From positions 310,001 through 374,000 of the forward strand of contig JBDOIT010000002.1 in NCBI GenBank assembly GCA_047404135.1: DNA of 64,000 bases, written 5' to 3'. The notes beneath the pieces were generated by a model. The model worked only from the letters and a program-made list of their open reading frames with translations. It was not told where the DNA came from and did not search any database. A program made the position numbers and the translations under genes. This document shows, piece after piece, positions 44,323 to 53,475 of this stretch. The stretch is from JAHZKS01 sp047404135 (GTDB lineage: Bacteria > Pseudomonadota > Alphaproteobacteria > Rickettsiales > JABSSG01). Positions within the stretch are counted from its first letter, which is position 1. Each line of letters begins with the position of its first letter.

Positions 44323-46181
44323 ATCTTCTCTTTAAAAGAAATCTTTGTTAAATATACCAGTATTGCCGTTATTGCAGCTGGCGTAACCCCAGGAATGCTA
44401 GAAAGCTCACTCACATTCTCTGGTTTATATTTTTTGACTTTCTCACGAACCTCAAGAGATAAACCCGGAAGATTAAAGAAATTAAAGTCACTAGGGATCT
44501 TAAGTCTCGCATTCTTTTGGAACATTTTGATGTCACCCTCCTGCCTTGCTAAATATTTATGATATTTTGCCTCAACCAGCGCCTGCTGCAAGATTGCCGG
44601 AGGAACGCTTTTTAATGCTGGGACAAATTCCTTTATTTGATCAAGGGTTATATGTGGGTAGGAAAGCAATGAAAATGCAGACCTTTTTACGCCGTCTTGC
44701 GCCATCTCAATGCCGTTTTGCTTGCAGAAGTGAGGTGTAAAATTTACTTCTTTGAGCATGCTCAATACATCTTCTATTTTACGAGCCTTAGATCTAAAAA
44801 TCTCTATCTGCTTTTTAGAAACACTGCCACTTCCATATCCTTTTTCTGTTAGTCTAGCATCTGCATTATCTGCTCTCAAACTCAACCTATACTCTGATCT
44901 TGATGTAAACATTCTATACGGCTCCAGGGCGCCGCTCTTGATTAAATCATCAATCATAACTCCTATATATGAATCTGCTCTAGTGAGCAAAAATTCCTTA
45001 CCCCTTAAAGATAAAGCCGCATTGATCCCAGCAACAAGACCCTGCCCAGCCGCCTCTTCATAACCAGTAGTCCCATTTATCTGGCCTGCAAAATACAAAC
45101 CAGATATCTTTTTTGTTTCCAAACTTCTCTTCAATTCCCTTGGGTCGACAAAATCATATTCTATTGCATATCCATACTTAGCTATTCTAGCATTCTCTAA
45201 GCCCCTCATGGATTTAATGAACTTTTCCTGAATGTCCTCAGGCAGAGCAGAAGACAGCCCATTAGGGTAAACCAAGTCGCTGTCTAGTCCTTCGGGCTCA
45301 AGGAAAATCTGATGACTATCTTTATTAGGAAAACGGATGGTTTTTAGCTCTATTGAAGGACAATAACGCGGCGCTGAAGACTTGAATTTACCTGACCCAG
45401 TAGCCGATAGCGCTAAGTTCTCCTGTATAATAGCATGGGTGGCTTCGTTAGTACGCGCAATGTGGCAATCAAGCTGAGGAACCTCAACTTTATCAAGCAT
45501 GTGTGAAAAAGGACGAGGATCTTCATCTCCTGACTGCTTTTCTAGCGCATCATAATTAATTGAATCTTTGTAAATTCTAGCTGGCGTGCCCGTCCTTAAA
45601 CGACCCACATTGAAGTTAAAAGACTTTAAACACTCTGCTAGCTTGATTGAAGGCTCTTCTCCCCCCCTGCCTGCGCTAATTCTTTTTTCTCCAACGATAA
45701 TCATGCCATTTAAAAAGGTTCCTGTAGTTAAGATCACAGATTTAGCAAATATTTTGCCGCTCTTTTCGGAACTTACGCCAATAATTTTATCTTTTTCTGT
45801 TATAATGCCTTCAACAGAATCCTCTAACACCCTTAGTTTTTCTTGTTTGCTTACTATGTCTTGCATTGCTTTCTTATAAAGCTTTCTATCTGCCTGAGCC
45901 CTAGGTCCCCATACAGCAGGCCCCTTACTTTCGTTCAGCATTTTGTAGTGTATCCCAGATCTATCTATAGCTGCACCCATAATTCCACCTAAGGCATCTA
46001 TTTCTCTAACTATTGTACCCTTGCCTATTCCTCCTATTGCGGGGTTACATGACATCTCGCCAAGATTATCACGCTTTAAAGTCACCAGAAGGGTGGCTGC
46101 GCCAACACGCGCAGAAGCGCATGCAGCTTCGCAGCCCGCATGTCCGCCACCTATCACTATAACATCGTATTTTTTGTGCAT
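44319..46181 (-). CDS. mnmG: tRNA uridine 5-carboxymethylaminomethyl modification enzyme MnmG (GidA)
   Basis: With MnmE, installs cmnm5U at wobble position 34 of several tRNAs. The 620 residues include the FAD-binding VIGGGHAGCEAACASARVGA near residue 8, CNPAIGGIGKGTIVREIDAL, RYCPSIE, the second binding motif GLYFAGQINGTTGYEEAAGQG, and the C-terminal helical domain. Length is normal. It heads the chromosome-partitioning cluster. Confidence 0.97.
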   Translation of the reverse strand: MHKKYDVIVIGGGHAGCEAACASARVGAATLLVTLKRDNLGEMSCNPAIGGIGKGTIVREIDALGGIMGAAIDRSGIHYKMLNESKGPAVWGPRAQADRKLYKKAMQDIVSKQEKLRVLEDSVEGIITEKDKIIGVSSEKSGKIFAKSVILTTGTFLNGMIIVGEKRISAGRGGEEPSIKLAECLKSFNFNVGRLRTGTPARIYKDSINYDALEKQSGDEDPRPFSHMLDKVEVPQLDCHIARTNEATHAIIQENLALSATGSGKFKSSAPRYCPSIELKTIRFPNKDSHQIFLEPEGLDSDLVYPNGLSSALPEDIQEKFIKSMRGLENARIAKYGYAIEYDFVDPRELKRSLETKKISGLYFAGQINGTTGYEEAAGQGLVAGINAALSLRGKEFLLTRADSYIGVMIDDLIKSGALEPYRMFTSRSEYRLSLRADNADARLTEKGYGSGSVSKKQIEIFRSKARKIEDVLSMLKEVNFTPHFCKQNGIEMAQDGVKRSAFSLLSYPHITLDQIKEFVPALKSVPPAILQQALVEAKYHKYLARQEGDIKMFQKNARLKIPSDFNFFNLPGLSLEVREKVKKYKPENVSELSSIPGVTPAAITAILVYLTKISFKEKI

Positions 46182-46266
46182 CCTTTAACTTTTACTTAAT
46201 ACTAGAGCGGTGTATTTATACAGCAAATCATTATAAATGTACATCCCTCTTATATTAAAGTATGGC

Positions 46267-46593
46267 TTATTTAGGCGCTACAGGACGGAGAACAACCTTG
46301 ATATCTTCAATGACATCTTTGCCGCAGAAAAAGTTTATCTTCTCTATTATGGATTTTTTCATATAGTGTAATTCTGTACCAAAAGAATTGCTTGTTACAG
46401 AAACATGCAAAGTCTTTTTTTTACTTCTAAAATCTAAAGATATTTTGATAGGATTAGTAAACTTGGCTACGTCTTTTCCCGTGATGTCAGACCAGTTAAA
46501 AATTAACTTAGCTACGTCGTAATTATCCTCCTTCAAAAGAGAGGACAGAGCGTCATTAACGGCCGAAGGCATAGATTTAAAGCTACGCATCAT
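46267..46593 (-). CDS. DUF721/DciA-like protein
   Basis: The 108-residue protein shows the DUF721 pattern: WSDITGKDVAKFTNPIKIS near residue 34, then LHVSVTSNSFGTELHYMKK and INFFCGKDVIEDIKVVLRP. DciA, the best known member, loads the replicative helicase in bacteria lacking DnaC. Whether this short copy has that role is not shown. It overlaps rppH by 11 bp, a common neighbour in this family of genomes. Confidence 0.75.
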   Translation of the reverse strand: MMRSFKSMPSAVNDALSSLLKEDNYDVAKLIFNWSDITGKDVAKFTNPIKISLDFRSKKKTLHVSVTSNSFGTELHYMKKSIIEKINFFCGKDVIEDIKVVLRPVAPK

Positions 46594-47089
46594 CTAAACT
46601 CTTTATATTGGTTGAAAATTCTTTGACTATAGACTGATATAAATTCTTCTTAAAGGACACCACTAGTTCTGGCAACTCCTCTACCGGAACCCACTTCCAT
46701 TCTTCAAATTCAGCGTGGCTTGTAGAGACATTTATTTCTGATTCTTCTCCTGTAAATGCAAATAGAACCCATTTTTGTTTTTGCCCTCTAAATCTTCCTC
46801 CCCATAACCTTCCTACCAAAAACTCAGGAACATCATAGAAAAACCACTTGCTGCTTTCCGACAAAAATTTAACGCTAGAAATGCTGGTTTCCTCCAAAAG
46901 CTCTCTGTAAGCTGCCTCCATAGGAGTTTCGTCTCCATCTATTCCGCCTTGAGGCATTTGCCATATGTCCCCTTTGCTATCTAGTCTTTTTCCAACGAAG
47001 ACCTTGTTGTCTGAATTCAATAACATCATCCCTACCCCCCTTCTATAAGGAAGGCTTATATTATGTAATGAATCTTTTTTATTTCTCAT
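46583..47089 (-). CDS. rppH: RNA pyrophosphohydrolase RppH (Nudix)
   Basis: Removes pyrophosphate from the 5' triphosphate of RNA and so starts decay; it also hydrolyses dinucleoside polyphosphates. The 168 residues start LPYRRGVGMMLLN, the usual RppH/IalA opening, and contain the Nudix box GGIDGDETPMEAAYRELLEE near residue 48. In invasive alphaproteobacteria this protein was named invasion-associated protein A. The upstream gene is a divergent deacetylase, as in related genomes. Confidence 0.93.
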   Translation of the reverse strand: MRNKKDSLHNISLPYRRGVGMMLLNSDNKVFVGKRLDSKGDIWQMPQGGIDGDETPMEAAYRELLEETSISSVKFLSESSKWFFYDVPEFLVGRLWGGRFRGQKQKWVLFAFTGEESEINVSTSHAEFEEWKWVPVEELPELVVSFKKNLYQSIVKEFSTNIKSLDDA

Positions 47090-47103
47090 TTTTCAACACA
47101 AAT

Positions 47104-47925
47104 TTAAAACAAAGAGCCCGCAGGAACTATTTTTATATTCTTACTACTTAACTTAGATAGCCACCTCTTTACAACCTCCAGGTTACCAGAGTTAACTTTT
47201 ACTATACCCACAGCTTCTCCATATTTCAATGCCATACTTTCCAAACTCGCTAACCCGCTCTCTACCTTGTTTGGACCTATATCCACGTCAAATGGCCTTA
47301 CCTTAAGCGAGGAACCTTCTTCAGACTCAAGAGTGGCGGTCTTATCTTTTATTCCATAAAAGAACACCGATTCTAAATCATATATCTTCCTGATAGCAGC
47401 CTCCAGAGCGCTTTCTTTACCAAGAAACTCATCGTTTCCAAGACTATAAAAGCCCAAGCTCCCCACCGTCATGCTGTGTATGTTGTCAATTTTCTGCGAA
47501 ATCTCCTCGCTTTTCAGGTCTGGGTATAAGTCTAACTTCTTCTCTTTTTTATTAGACAAAGGTATGTTTACTAAAAAGCTACGCTTATTATCTGTAAGCA
47601 GAGCAATATTCTTATGCATATATTTGTTATAGGGAGAGACTCCAAAGGCGACCTCTTGAGGAAAAAAATCGAGAAGGCTTTCTACTCTCATCTCTCCGTC
47701 ACTATCATCTAGTATGATGGAAATCTTATGATCGATCTTTGTGGAAACTTTGGGATGGTCTGCGCTCTCCAAGAGATGTGTAACTTTCTGCCCACAGATT
47801 TCTTTCAATCTGATTTTCTCGCTTTCTTTAGAGATCCCTACTATCACCACGCTAATCCACACAAAAGAGAGCGCTACTGAGATTAACCCAACGCATAAAG
47901 ACAGTTTCTTCTTTCTAATTAACAT
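47104..47925 (-). CDS. Divergent polysaccharide deacetylase family protein (DUF610/YibQ)
   Basis: An exported or membrane-anchored 273-residue protein with an N-terminal TM segment (about 8-29). The fold pattern includes ISIILDDSDGEM near residue 68 (metal-site Asp position), VAFGVSPYNKYMHKN, FLVNIPLSN, MTVGSLGFYS, and the C-terminal GEAVGIVKVN...VVKRWLSKLSSKNIKIVPA. The family, usually next to rppH or ctpA in alphaproteobacteria, is related to polysaccharide deacetylases; activity is unproven. Conserved spacing supports the call more than any one motif. Confidence 0.8.
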   Translation of the reverse strand: MLIRKKKLSLCVGLISVALSFVWISVVIVGISKESEKIRLKEICGQKVTHLLESADHPKVSTKIDHKISIILDDSDGEMRVESLLDFFPQEVAFGVSPYNKYMHKNIALLTDNKRSFLVNIPLSNKKEKKLDLYPDLKSEEISQKIDNIHSMTVGSLGFYSLGNDEFLGKESALEAAIRKIYDLESVFFYGIKDKTATLESEEGSSLKVRPFDVDIGPNKVESGLASLESMALKYGEAVGIVKVNSGNLEVVKRWLSKLSSKNIKIVPAGSLF

Positions 47926-47971
47926 ACTTCTTTATTCCCGCTTTACAAATAACCCCCCGTAAGCCGATTAC

Positions 47972-49912
47972 CTAAACATCTAAAATACCATCTAGTAGAT
48001 CGCTGTTTTTTAGAGCTTGCTCCTGAATAAACTCAAATCTTTTTTCAGGTTTCTTGCCCATTAGATTTTCAACTTTCTCCGACAACTCCAACAAATCTCT
48101 TCCCATCTCAACCCTTATTAGAACCCTTGTCTCAGGGCACATCGCCGTTTCACGCAACTGAGGAACAGTCATTTCCCCCAATCCCTTAAACCTTCCTATG
48201 TCAATTTTTTGATTTTTTGATAACCTTGAAAGTATTTTTTCTTTTTCTGCATCATCCTTAGCGTAACGAACCTCGCCTCCCTGAGAAATTCTGTATAAAG
48301 GAGGTTTTGCCAAATATAGATGTCCATTTTCTATTAATTCTGGCATCATTGTAAGAAAGTACGCCATCAGAAGGGTGGCGATATGAGATCCATCTACATC
48401 AGCATCCGTCATGATAATAACCTTCTCATACCTAACGTCACTTTCTTTGTAATTTTTTAAAACCCCACACCCCAAAGCAATTTCTAGGTTTGAGATCTCT
48501 GTGTTTTGACTGACCTTATCTATGGTGTTGCTTACTACATTTATAACTTTGCCTCGCAGAGGAAGGATCGCTTGGTTTGCCCTATTTCTTGCTTGCTTTG
48601 CAGACCCTCCGGCGCCATCTCCCTCAACTATAAATAGCTCTGTTCCTTTGGCCCCCTGAGATGTGCAGTCTGACAGCTTCCCGGGGAGTCTAAGTTTCTG
48701 CGTAACACTCTTTCTAGAAAAGACTTTAGAAGACTTCCTGCTCAATCGCTCCTCTAAATGAAAGTCTATATGCTCAAATAGAGCTTGGGATACATCCTCA
48801 CTCTCGTTAAGCCAGTGATCAAAGAAATCTGATACAGCTGACTCTATTGGCCTTGCAACCCCCTTGTTAAGTAGCTTGTCTTTAGTTTGCCCCTGGAATT
48901 CGGGTTCTTCTATAAACAATGATACTATTATTTTTGCGCCCTTAAGAACGTCATCGATGGTAATTTGATTGCCTTTTTTTTGCCTCGTAAGTGCCGCATG
49001 TTTTTTTATAGATCTTAGTATCCCAGCTCTTAAGCCTTGTTCATGAGTTCCGCCAAGCTCCGTCTTAATTGTGTTGCAATAAGAAACAACGTGAGTGTCA
49101 TCACGATCCCAACCGATTGCCCAGCTTATCTCCCCTTTGCACGACTTAAGCTTTGCTTTTCCTACAAAGGTTTTATCCAACAGCCTGTCTTCACTTAACC
49201 ATGTAGACATATAGTCTGACAAGCCGTTTGGAAAATGTATTACATCCTTTTGAGGGGGGCTATTTTTTACTTCTTCGTCTTCTTCGCAGCTCCAGTGTAT
49301 CTTCACCCCGCTAAATAAATATGCCTTAGAGCGGATAAACTCATATATGGCTCTTTGAGAAAATAAATTTTTATCTCCAAAAATCTCGGGGTCAGGCTTG
49401 AAGGTGGTTTTTGTTCCTCTTCTGTTTTTTAAGTCTCTGATTTTTGATAACTTTGTCTTCGGAGCTCCTTTGGAGTATTCTTGCCCCCAAACCTCTCCAT
49501 CTCTTGTAACTTCTACATAGAAGTATTCAGACAAAGCGTTTACAACAGAAACGCCAACTCCGTGCAGTCCCCCCGATGTATGATAGGATTTATTGTTAAA
49601 CTTTCCTCCGGAGTGAAGGGTCGTCATTATCACCTCCAAAGCAGACTTGTCTTTGTATTTGGGATGTTTATCCGTAGGGATGCCACGACCATTATCTTCT
49701 ATCTCAACCATATTGTTTTTCTTTAAAGTCACAGAGATTCTATCTGCATAGCCACTGATCACCTCGTCCATAGAGTTGTCAAAAACCTCTTTTATAAGGT
49801 GGTGTAGAGCAGCATTATCTTTGCCCCCTATATACATCCCTGGCCTCATCCTTACTGGGTCTAGCCCCTCGAGAACCTTTATGTCCTTTGCTTTATATTC
49901 GCTTCCACCCAT
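47972..49912 (-). CDS. parE: DNA topoisomerase IV subunit B
   Basis: ATPase half of the enzyme that unlinks daughter chromosomes. The 646 residues have the GHKL ATPase motifs (VFDNSMDE near residue 42, EDNGRGIPTD, HTSGGLHGVGVSVVNAL), the TOPRIM segment IVEGDGAGGSAKQARNR with later DADVDGSHI, and the ending RFKGLGEMTVPQLRETAM. The length and KAKDIKVLEGLDPVRMRPGM opening favour ParE over GyrB, which usually is about 800 residues. It is close to the presumed origin. Confidence 0.93.
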   Translation of the reverse strand: MGGSEYKAKDIKVLEGLDPVRMRPGMYIGGKDNAALHHLIKEVFDNSMDEVISGYADRISVTLKKNNMVEIEDNGRGIPTDKHPKYKDKSALEVIMTTLHSGGKFNNKSYHTSGGLHGVGVSVVNALSEYFYVEVTRDGEVWGQEYSKGAPKTKLSKIRDLKNRRGTKTTFKPDPEIFGDKNLFSQRAIYEFIRSKAYLFSGVKIHWSCEEDEEVKNSPPQKDVIHFPNGLSDYMSTWLSEDRLLDKTFVGKAKLKSCKGEISWAIGWDRDDTHVVSYCNTIKTELGGTHEQGLRAGILRSIKKHAALTRQKKGNQITIDDVLKGAKIIVSLFIEEPEFQGQTKDKLLNKGVARPIESAVSDFFDHWLNESEDVSQALFEHIDFHLEERLSRKSSKVFSRKSVTQKLRLPGKLSDCTSQGAKGTELFIVEGDGAGGSAKQARNRANQAILPLRGKVINVVSNTIDKVSQNTEISNLEIALGCGVLKNYKESDVRYEKVIIMTDADVDGSHIATLLMAYFLTMMPELIENGHLYLAKPPLYRISQGGEVRYAKDDAEKEKILSRLSKNQKIDIGRFKGLGEMTVPQLRETAMCPETRVLIRVEMGRDLLELSEKVENLMGKKPEKRFEFIQEQALKNSDLLDGILDV

Positions 49913-49920
49913 CTCTAGCT

Positions 49921-50121
49921 TTACTTTCCTTCTCTTAACTCAATCCAACTACCTTGAATTGCCTCCAAGACTCTCTCGTTGCATTTACCTGGCTCACCTT
50001 TAAAGCCATCCAACTCCATAGCCATTGTTTTTAATACCGTAAAGCGCACTGACAGTATATCAAAGTCCGGGTATCTTTTTTGCAAAGCCTCTGCTATGTC
50101 TTCAACGTCTGTCCACTTCAT
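49921..50121 (-). CDS. iscX: Fe-S cluster assembly protein IscX
   Basis: A 66-residue acidic protein that binds IscS and iron. The family pattern is complete: MKWTDVEDIAEALQKRYPD, then IRF-type SVRFTVLKTMAMELDGF, and CNERVLEAIQGSWIE. The gene sits 8 bp upstream of parE, away from any isc operon, and overlaps the next upstream small gene by 4 bp. Confidence 0.9.
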   Translation of the reverse strand: MKWTDVEDIAEALQKRYPDFDILSVRFTVLKTMAMELDGFKGEPGKCNERVLEAIQGSWIELREGK

Positions 50122-50333
50122 TTTGCTTTCTCTATTTTGCTTTCTATTCTTTGGTCAAAGTCATGGTTCGCTTTAGGCCAACACCGACTTTTAAAAATCA
50201 GCCCGTGTAGAGCGACTATAACAGATATTGAATGTAGCAAATAATAAAAAAGAAATAAAGTAACTTTTAACACAGGCGCCTTCTTCCTCTTGTCTGCTTG
50301 TGCAACAAGCTCACCTCTGCTCTCTACGCTCAC
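50118..50333 (-). CDS. Small membrane protein of unknown function, 71 aa
   Basis: One TM helix (about 24-46: VTLFLFYYLLHSISVIVALHGLIF) is flanked by a hydrophilic N-terminus and a charged C-terminus with a Lys/Glu-rich helix. It overlaps iscX with a stop-start pattern, suggesting co-translation. Not recognised. The codon use matches the neighbours, so I regard it as probably real. The 138 bp up to ftsA look like spacer. Confidence 0.5.
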   Translation of the reverse strand: MSVESRGELVAQADKRKKAPVLKVTLFLFYYLLHSISVIVALHGLIFKSRCWPKANHDFDQRIESKIEKAK

Positions 50334-50471
50334 TCCAAGTGTCGCCTAATCATCGCCCGCATTATAGCTTGTCTTGCGCTTCCCCGGGGCACTCTCCATT
50401 AAAAACAGAGTAAAGACAATAAGCGCTTGCAGGAAGCGTGGGCTGATAGGGATGCTGGCAGGGGGCGGTTA

Positions 50472-51671
50472 TTAAAAGTTTTGTTTAAGCCACAAAAGCG
50501 CGCTTTTGATTTTTGAGCGGTCGTAGCTCGGTGGTTTTTTTGTTTTTTCTGAATAGGACTTTAGCAAGCCTAATGCTGTTGAAAAAGAGGGGTCTTCAGA
50601 AAAGCCATTCTCTGCTTTTATAGAGCTAGGCCTTGCTATCCTTGCATTAAGCTTATATTTTTCTTCTACAAACTCTAGCATTCCAGAAATCTTGCTGCAC
50701 CCACCAGTAAACACAACCCGGCTTAAACAGGGTTTGTTTTGCTTTTTCTCCCTTAGTCTCTCCATCAGAAAGTCCATTATTTCTGAGAATCTAGCAACAA
50801 TAACCCTGTTGAGGGTTTGGTTGTTAATTTTCTTGGAAGCGCTTGCCTCTATAGTTCTTCTGTCCTCTGAGAGGGTGCTTATCAGCCCCCCATGAAGCAG
50901 TTTTATTTTTTCTGCGCTACCTAAGTCGACAGAAAAATACTCCGCAATATCTTTTGTAATGTTAGCGCCACCTATAGGAACGACCCCGCATCCAACCATT
51001 TGCTTGTTTTTGTAAAAGATATAGTCTGAGCAACCCGCACCTATATCTACAAGCACACAGCCCTCCCTTTTTTCTTCTTCTGTTAGACAAGACTCCGCAG
51101 AGGCCTTGGAGGAAGGAACAAAATTATCTATTTTTAACTGACACCCCAACAAGCAGGTTCCCATGTTAACTAAATGCTTCAAAGGAACGGTTGTAATATG
51201 AGCATATGCCGTTAGTAAGTTCGCAAACATAAATTCAGGGTCTGCTATGTCTTTCATCTCATCAAGGTCATATTTCAAAACCTTGTAGCTAAGAACCTCA
51301 TTTTTTGTAAGGTCTATTTTACTAAGCACCATTGCTTTGAGCTTTTTGATGTCCGAAGGAAGGATCTGATTTCCCCCAAAGCTTGTTTTAATGGCGATTG
51401 TTCTAGATCTAAGCAAGGGGTTGGAAACGTTTACGATCACCTTGTCTACGTTCTTTCCTGACAGCTTTTCAGCTTCGTATACAGACGACGCAATCGTTGC
51501 TCTCGCAAGCTTTACGTTGCTGACCGCCCCGTTTCGAATTCCTTCTGATTCGTGATTTCCCGACCCTATGATCTCAAGCTCGTCATCATATATGTTAGCT
51601 ATGATGCTCATTATTTTTGATGACCCTATGTCCAGAACAGCTACGGTTTTATTATTAGAGACAAACATCAT
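50472..51671 (-). CDS. ftsA: Cell division protein FtsA
   Basis: Actin-like ATPase that tethers FtsZ to the membrane. The 399 residues show AVLDIGSSKIMSIIA near residue 10 (phosphate 1), the SHS2-type domain, VLVDIGAGCSDYIFY near 200 (phosphate 2), VVFTGGCSKISGM (adenosine) and a C-terminal amphipathic tail (KSALLWLKQNF) that would bind the membrane. ftsZ is not adjacent. Confidence 0.95.
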   Translation of the reverse strand: MMFVSNNKTVAVLDIGSSKIMSIIANIYDDELEIIGSGNHESEGIRNGAVSNVKLARATIASSVYEAEKLSGKNVDKVIVNVSNPLLRSRTIAIKTSFGGNQILPSDIKKLKAMVLSKIDLTKNEVLSYKVLKYDLDEMKDIADPEFMFANLLTAYAHITTVPLKHLVNMGTCLLGCQLKIDNFVPSSKASAESCLTEEEKREGCVLVDIGAGCSDYIFYKNKQMVGCGVVPIGGANITKDIAEYFSVDLGSAEKIKLLHGGLISTLSEDRRTIEASASKKINNQTLNRVIVARFSEIMDFLMERLREKKQNKPCLSRVVFTGGCSKISGMLEFVEEKYKLNARIARPSSIKAENGFSEDPSFSTALGLLKSYSEKTKKPPSYDRSKIKSALLWLKQNF

Positions 51672-51743
51672 TCTGCAATTGACCTACCTTGTTTTTATGT
51701 TATTTTATACAGCACTGTTTATCAATGTTAAATAAAGAGTTTT

Positions 51744-52196
51744 ATGAAAAACGAAAACAAGAACGAGAAAAAGCCTCAAGTGTCTATCAATTCACAATAC
51801 ATTAAGGACCTGTCTTTTGAGAGCCCCGATTCTCCTGCGAGCTTTGCAAAGGCAAATGCAGCTCCAAAAATAGACCTAACCTTAGATGTTCAAGTTAAGA
51901 AAGTAGAAGAAGACAACTACGAAGTAGTTCTAAAGGTAATCTCTAAAGCAACTCACGAAAAAACAACTTTATTTGTTGTTGAATTGTCTTACGCAGGGCT
52001 GTTTACTGTAAAAGATTGCGCGGATGAGCCCCAAAAAGAGCAGCTGCTTTTGATATATTGCCCCAACCTCATCTTCCCTTTTGCAAGAAGAGTAATAGCG
52101 GACTTAACAAGGGATGGCGGCTATCAGCCGTTAATGATTAACCCCATTGACTTTGCCAGCTTGTACTTGCAGCAGAAGAACCAAAAGAAGGCTTAG
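51744..52196 (+). CDS. secB: Protein export chaperone SecB
   Basis: Keeps preproteins unfolded and delivers them to SecA. The 150-residue sequence has the SecB pattern: INSQYIKDLSFESPDSP, KIDLTLDVQVKKVEEDNYEV, VVELSYAGLFTV, the LIYCPNLIFPFARRVIADL segment and PLMINPIDFASLY. SecA at 2.8 kb has the zinc tail that SecB binds. The 3' end overlaps the convergent dnaQ by 4 bp. Confidence 0.96.
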   Translation: MKNENKNEKKPQVSINSQYIKDLSFESPDSPASFAKANAAPKIDLTLDVQVKKVEEDNYEVVLKVISKATHEKTTLFVVELSYAGLFTVKDCADEPQKEQLLLIYCPNLIFPFARRVIADLTRDGGYQPLMINPIDFASLYLQQKNQKKA

Positions 52197-52891
52197 TTTG
52201 ACTTTGATTTGGTCCAGGCGCTGTTTTTGATCTTTTTCAAAAACTCCTCATGCTCTTTGTTGTCTTTTTTGTAGAGAAACCTTCTGGGTTCGACAGGAGG
52301 CTTTGACCTGTGAAGCCTTGCCTCCTCTAGGTGCTCGTTTACCTTCTTGCTAGCAACAATAAGCTCTGATTGTATTCCCTCTGTGAGCATTATATACACT
52401 TCATACAGGAGCTCCGAGTCCAGCAGGGCTCCGTGCCCCTTCTTTTCTCTGTCTGCCAGACTTATGTTAAACCTCTTGCACAGCGCGTCTAGGCTTGCGG
52501 GCGACCCTGGGAAGTTTTTTCTGGCCAAGTATAGCGTGTCTATAACCCTGCTTTTGTCTATAGAGGGGTGCCCTAGGTCTCCTAACTGGTGGTTTAGAAA
52601 GCCTATGTCAAAAGAAGCGTTGTGGGCTATTAGCTTGCTGTCTTCCCCTATAAAGTCTAAAAAACCTTGAGCTATCTCGTGGAACTTTGGCTTCCCTCTT
52701 AGAAACTGAGCAGAGATTCCGTGGACCCTAAATGCTTGCTCTGGCATTTCTCTCTCGGGGTCTATGTATAGATGAAAAATCTTTTCTGTTCTAACTCTGT
52801 TTATGACCTCTATACAACCAATTTCAACTATTTTGTGCCCCTTTCTTGGGTCTAGTCCGGTTGTCTCTAAGTCTAAAATAATTCGCCTCAT
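52193..52891 (-). CDS. dnaQ: DNA polymerase III epsilon subunit (3'-5' exonuclease)
   Basis: Proofreading subunit of the replicative polymerase. DEDDh residues are visible: RIILDLETTGLDPRKG near residue 3, LIAHNASFDIGFLN near 88, and GHGALLDSELL near 152 with the catalytic His. At 232 residues it includes the C-terminal tail for binding DnaE. The start overlaps the coaE stop with ATGA. Confidence 0.95.
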   Translation of the reverse strand: MRRIILDLETTGLDPRKGHKIVEIGCIEVINRVRTEKIFHLYIDPEREMPEQAFRVHGISAQFLRGKPKFHEIAQGFLDFIGEDSKLIAHNASFDIGFLNHQLGDLGHPSIDKSRVIDTLYLARKNFPGSPASLDALCKRFNISLADREKKGHGALLDSELLYEVYIMLTEGIQSELIVASKKVNEHLEEARLHRSKPPVEPRRFLYKKDNKEHEEFLKKIKNSAWTKSKSN

Positions 52892-53475
52892 TTCTTTTGT
52901 ATCTCCCTGTAAATTTCTTCGGCCTTCTTTTTTGTCTCTTCGCGAGTTCCCTCGCTGTTTATAATATAGTCTGCTCTTCTGCTTTTTTCTTCTGCAGAAA
53001 GCTGAGACTTTATTATCCTGTCTAACACTTGCGCGGCTACTCCCCTGTTAGCCGCCCTTTGTTTTTGTGTTTTCACAGAGCAAAAAACAACGACAACTTT
53101 ATCATATTGCTTTTCTTTGCCCTTTTCGTACAAAAGGGGCACCTCTATAAAAACAACCTTTCCTTTGTTTTTTGACAAAAACTCCTTTCTCTTTTTTTCC
53201 AACTCGGGATACAATACGTCTTCTAGTTTTTTCTTTTTGTTTTTGTCGTTAAATATTGTCTCTTGTATCTTTGCTTTGTCTCCTTTTTCTTTTGAAAACT
53301 CTTGCAGAACTTTTCTTTTTACCTCCTCGTCCTCCTCTCTTATCTTTTTTATTTCTTCGTCGCAACTAAAAACTGGACTCCCCTTGGATTTAAACTCCTC
53401 CAGGGCAAAGCTTTTTCCTGTGCAAATTCCGCCTGTGACAGCTATTATTTTTGTGTTTTTTTCTTTCTTTTCCAC
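52888..53475 (-). CDS. coaE: Dephospho-CoA kinase
   Basis: Last step of coenzyme A synthesis. The P-loop reads VTGGICTGKSFALEEF near residue 14; most homologues have GGIGSGKS, so the loop is slightly altered but keeps GKS. VFSCDEEIKK, VFIEVPLLYEKG and the RADYIINSEGT segment are typical. It is unusually Lys/Glu-rich. It overlaps the upstream PPSR gene by 31 bp. Confidence 0.92.
   Translation of the reverse strand: MEKKEKNTKIIAVTGGICTGKSFALEEFKSKGSPVFSCDEEIKKIREEDEEVKRKVLQEFSKEKGDKAKIQETIFNDKNKKKKLEDVLYPELEKKRKEFLSKNKGKVVFIEVPLLYEKGKEKQYDKVVVVFCSVKTQKQRAANRGVAAQVLDRIIKSQLSAEEKSRRADYIINSEGTREETKKKAEEIYREIQKK

Noticed and set aside
47972..49912. GyrB instead of ParE
   Set aside because: Length of 646 residues and the N-terminal opening fit ParE better; a GyrB would be about 150 residues longer.
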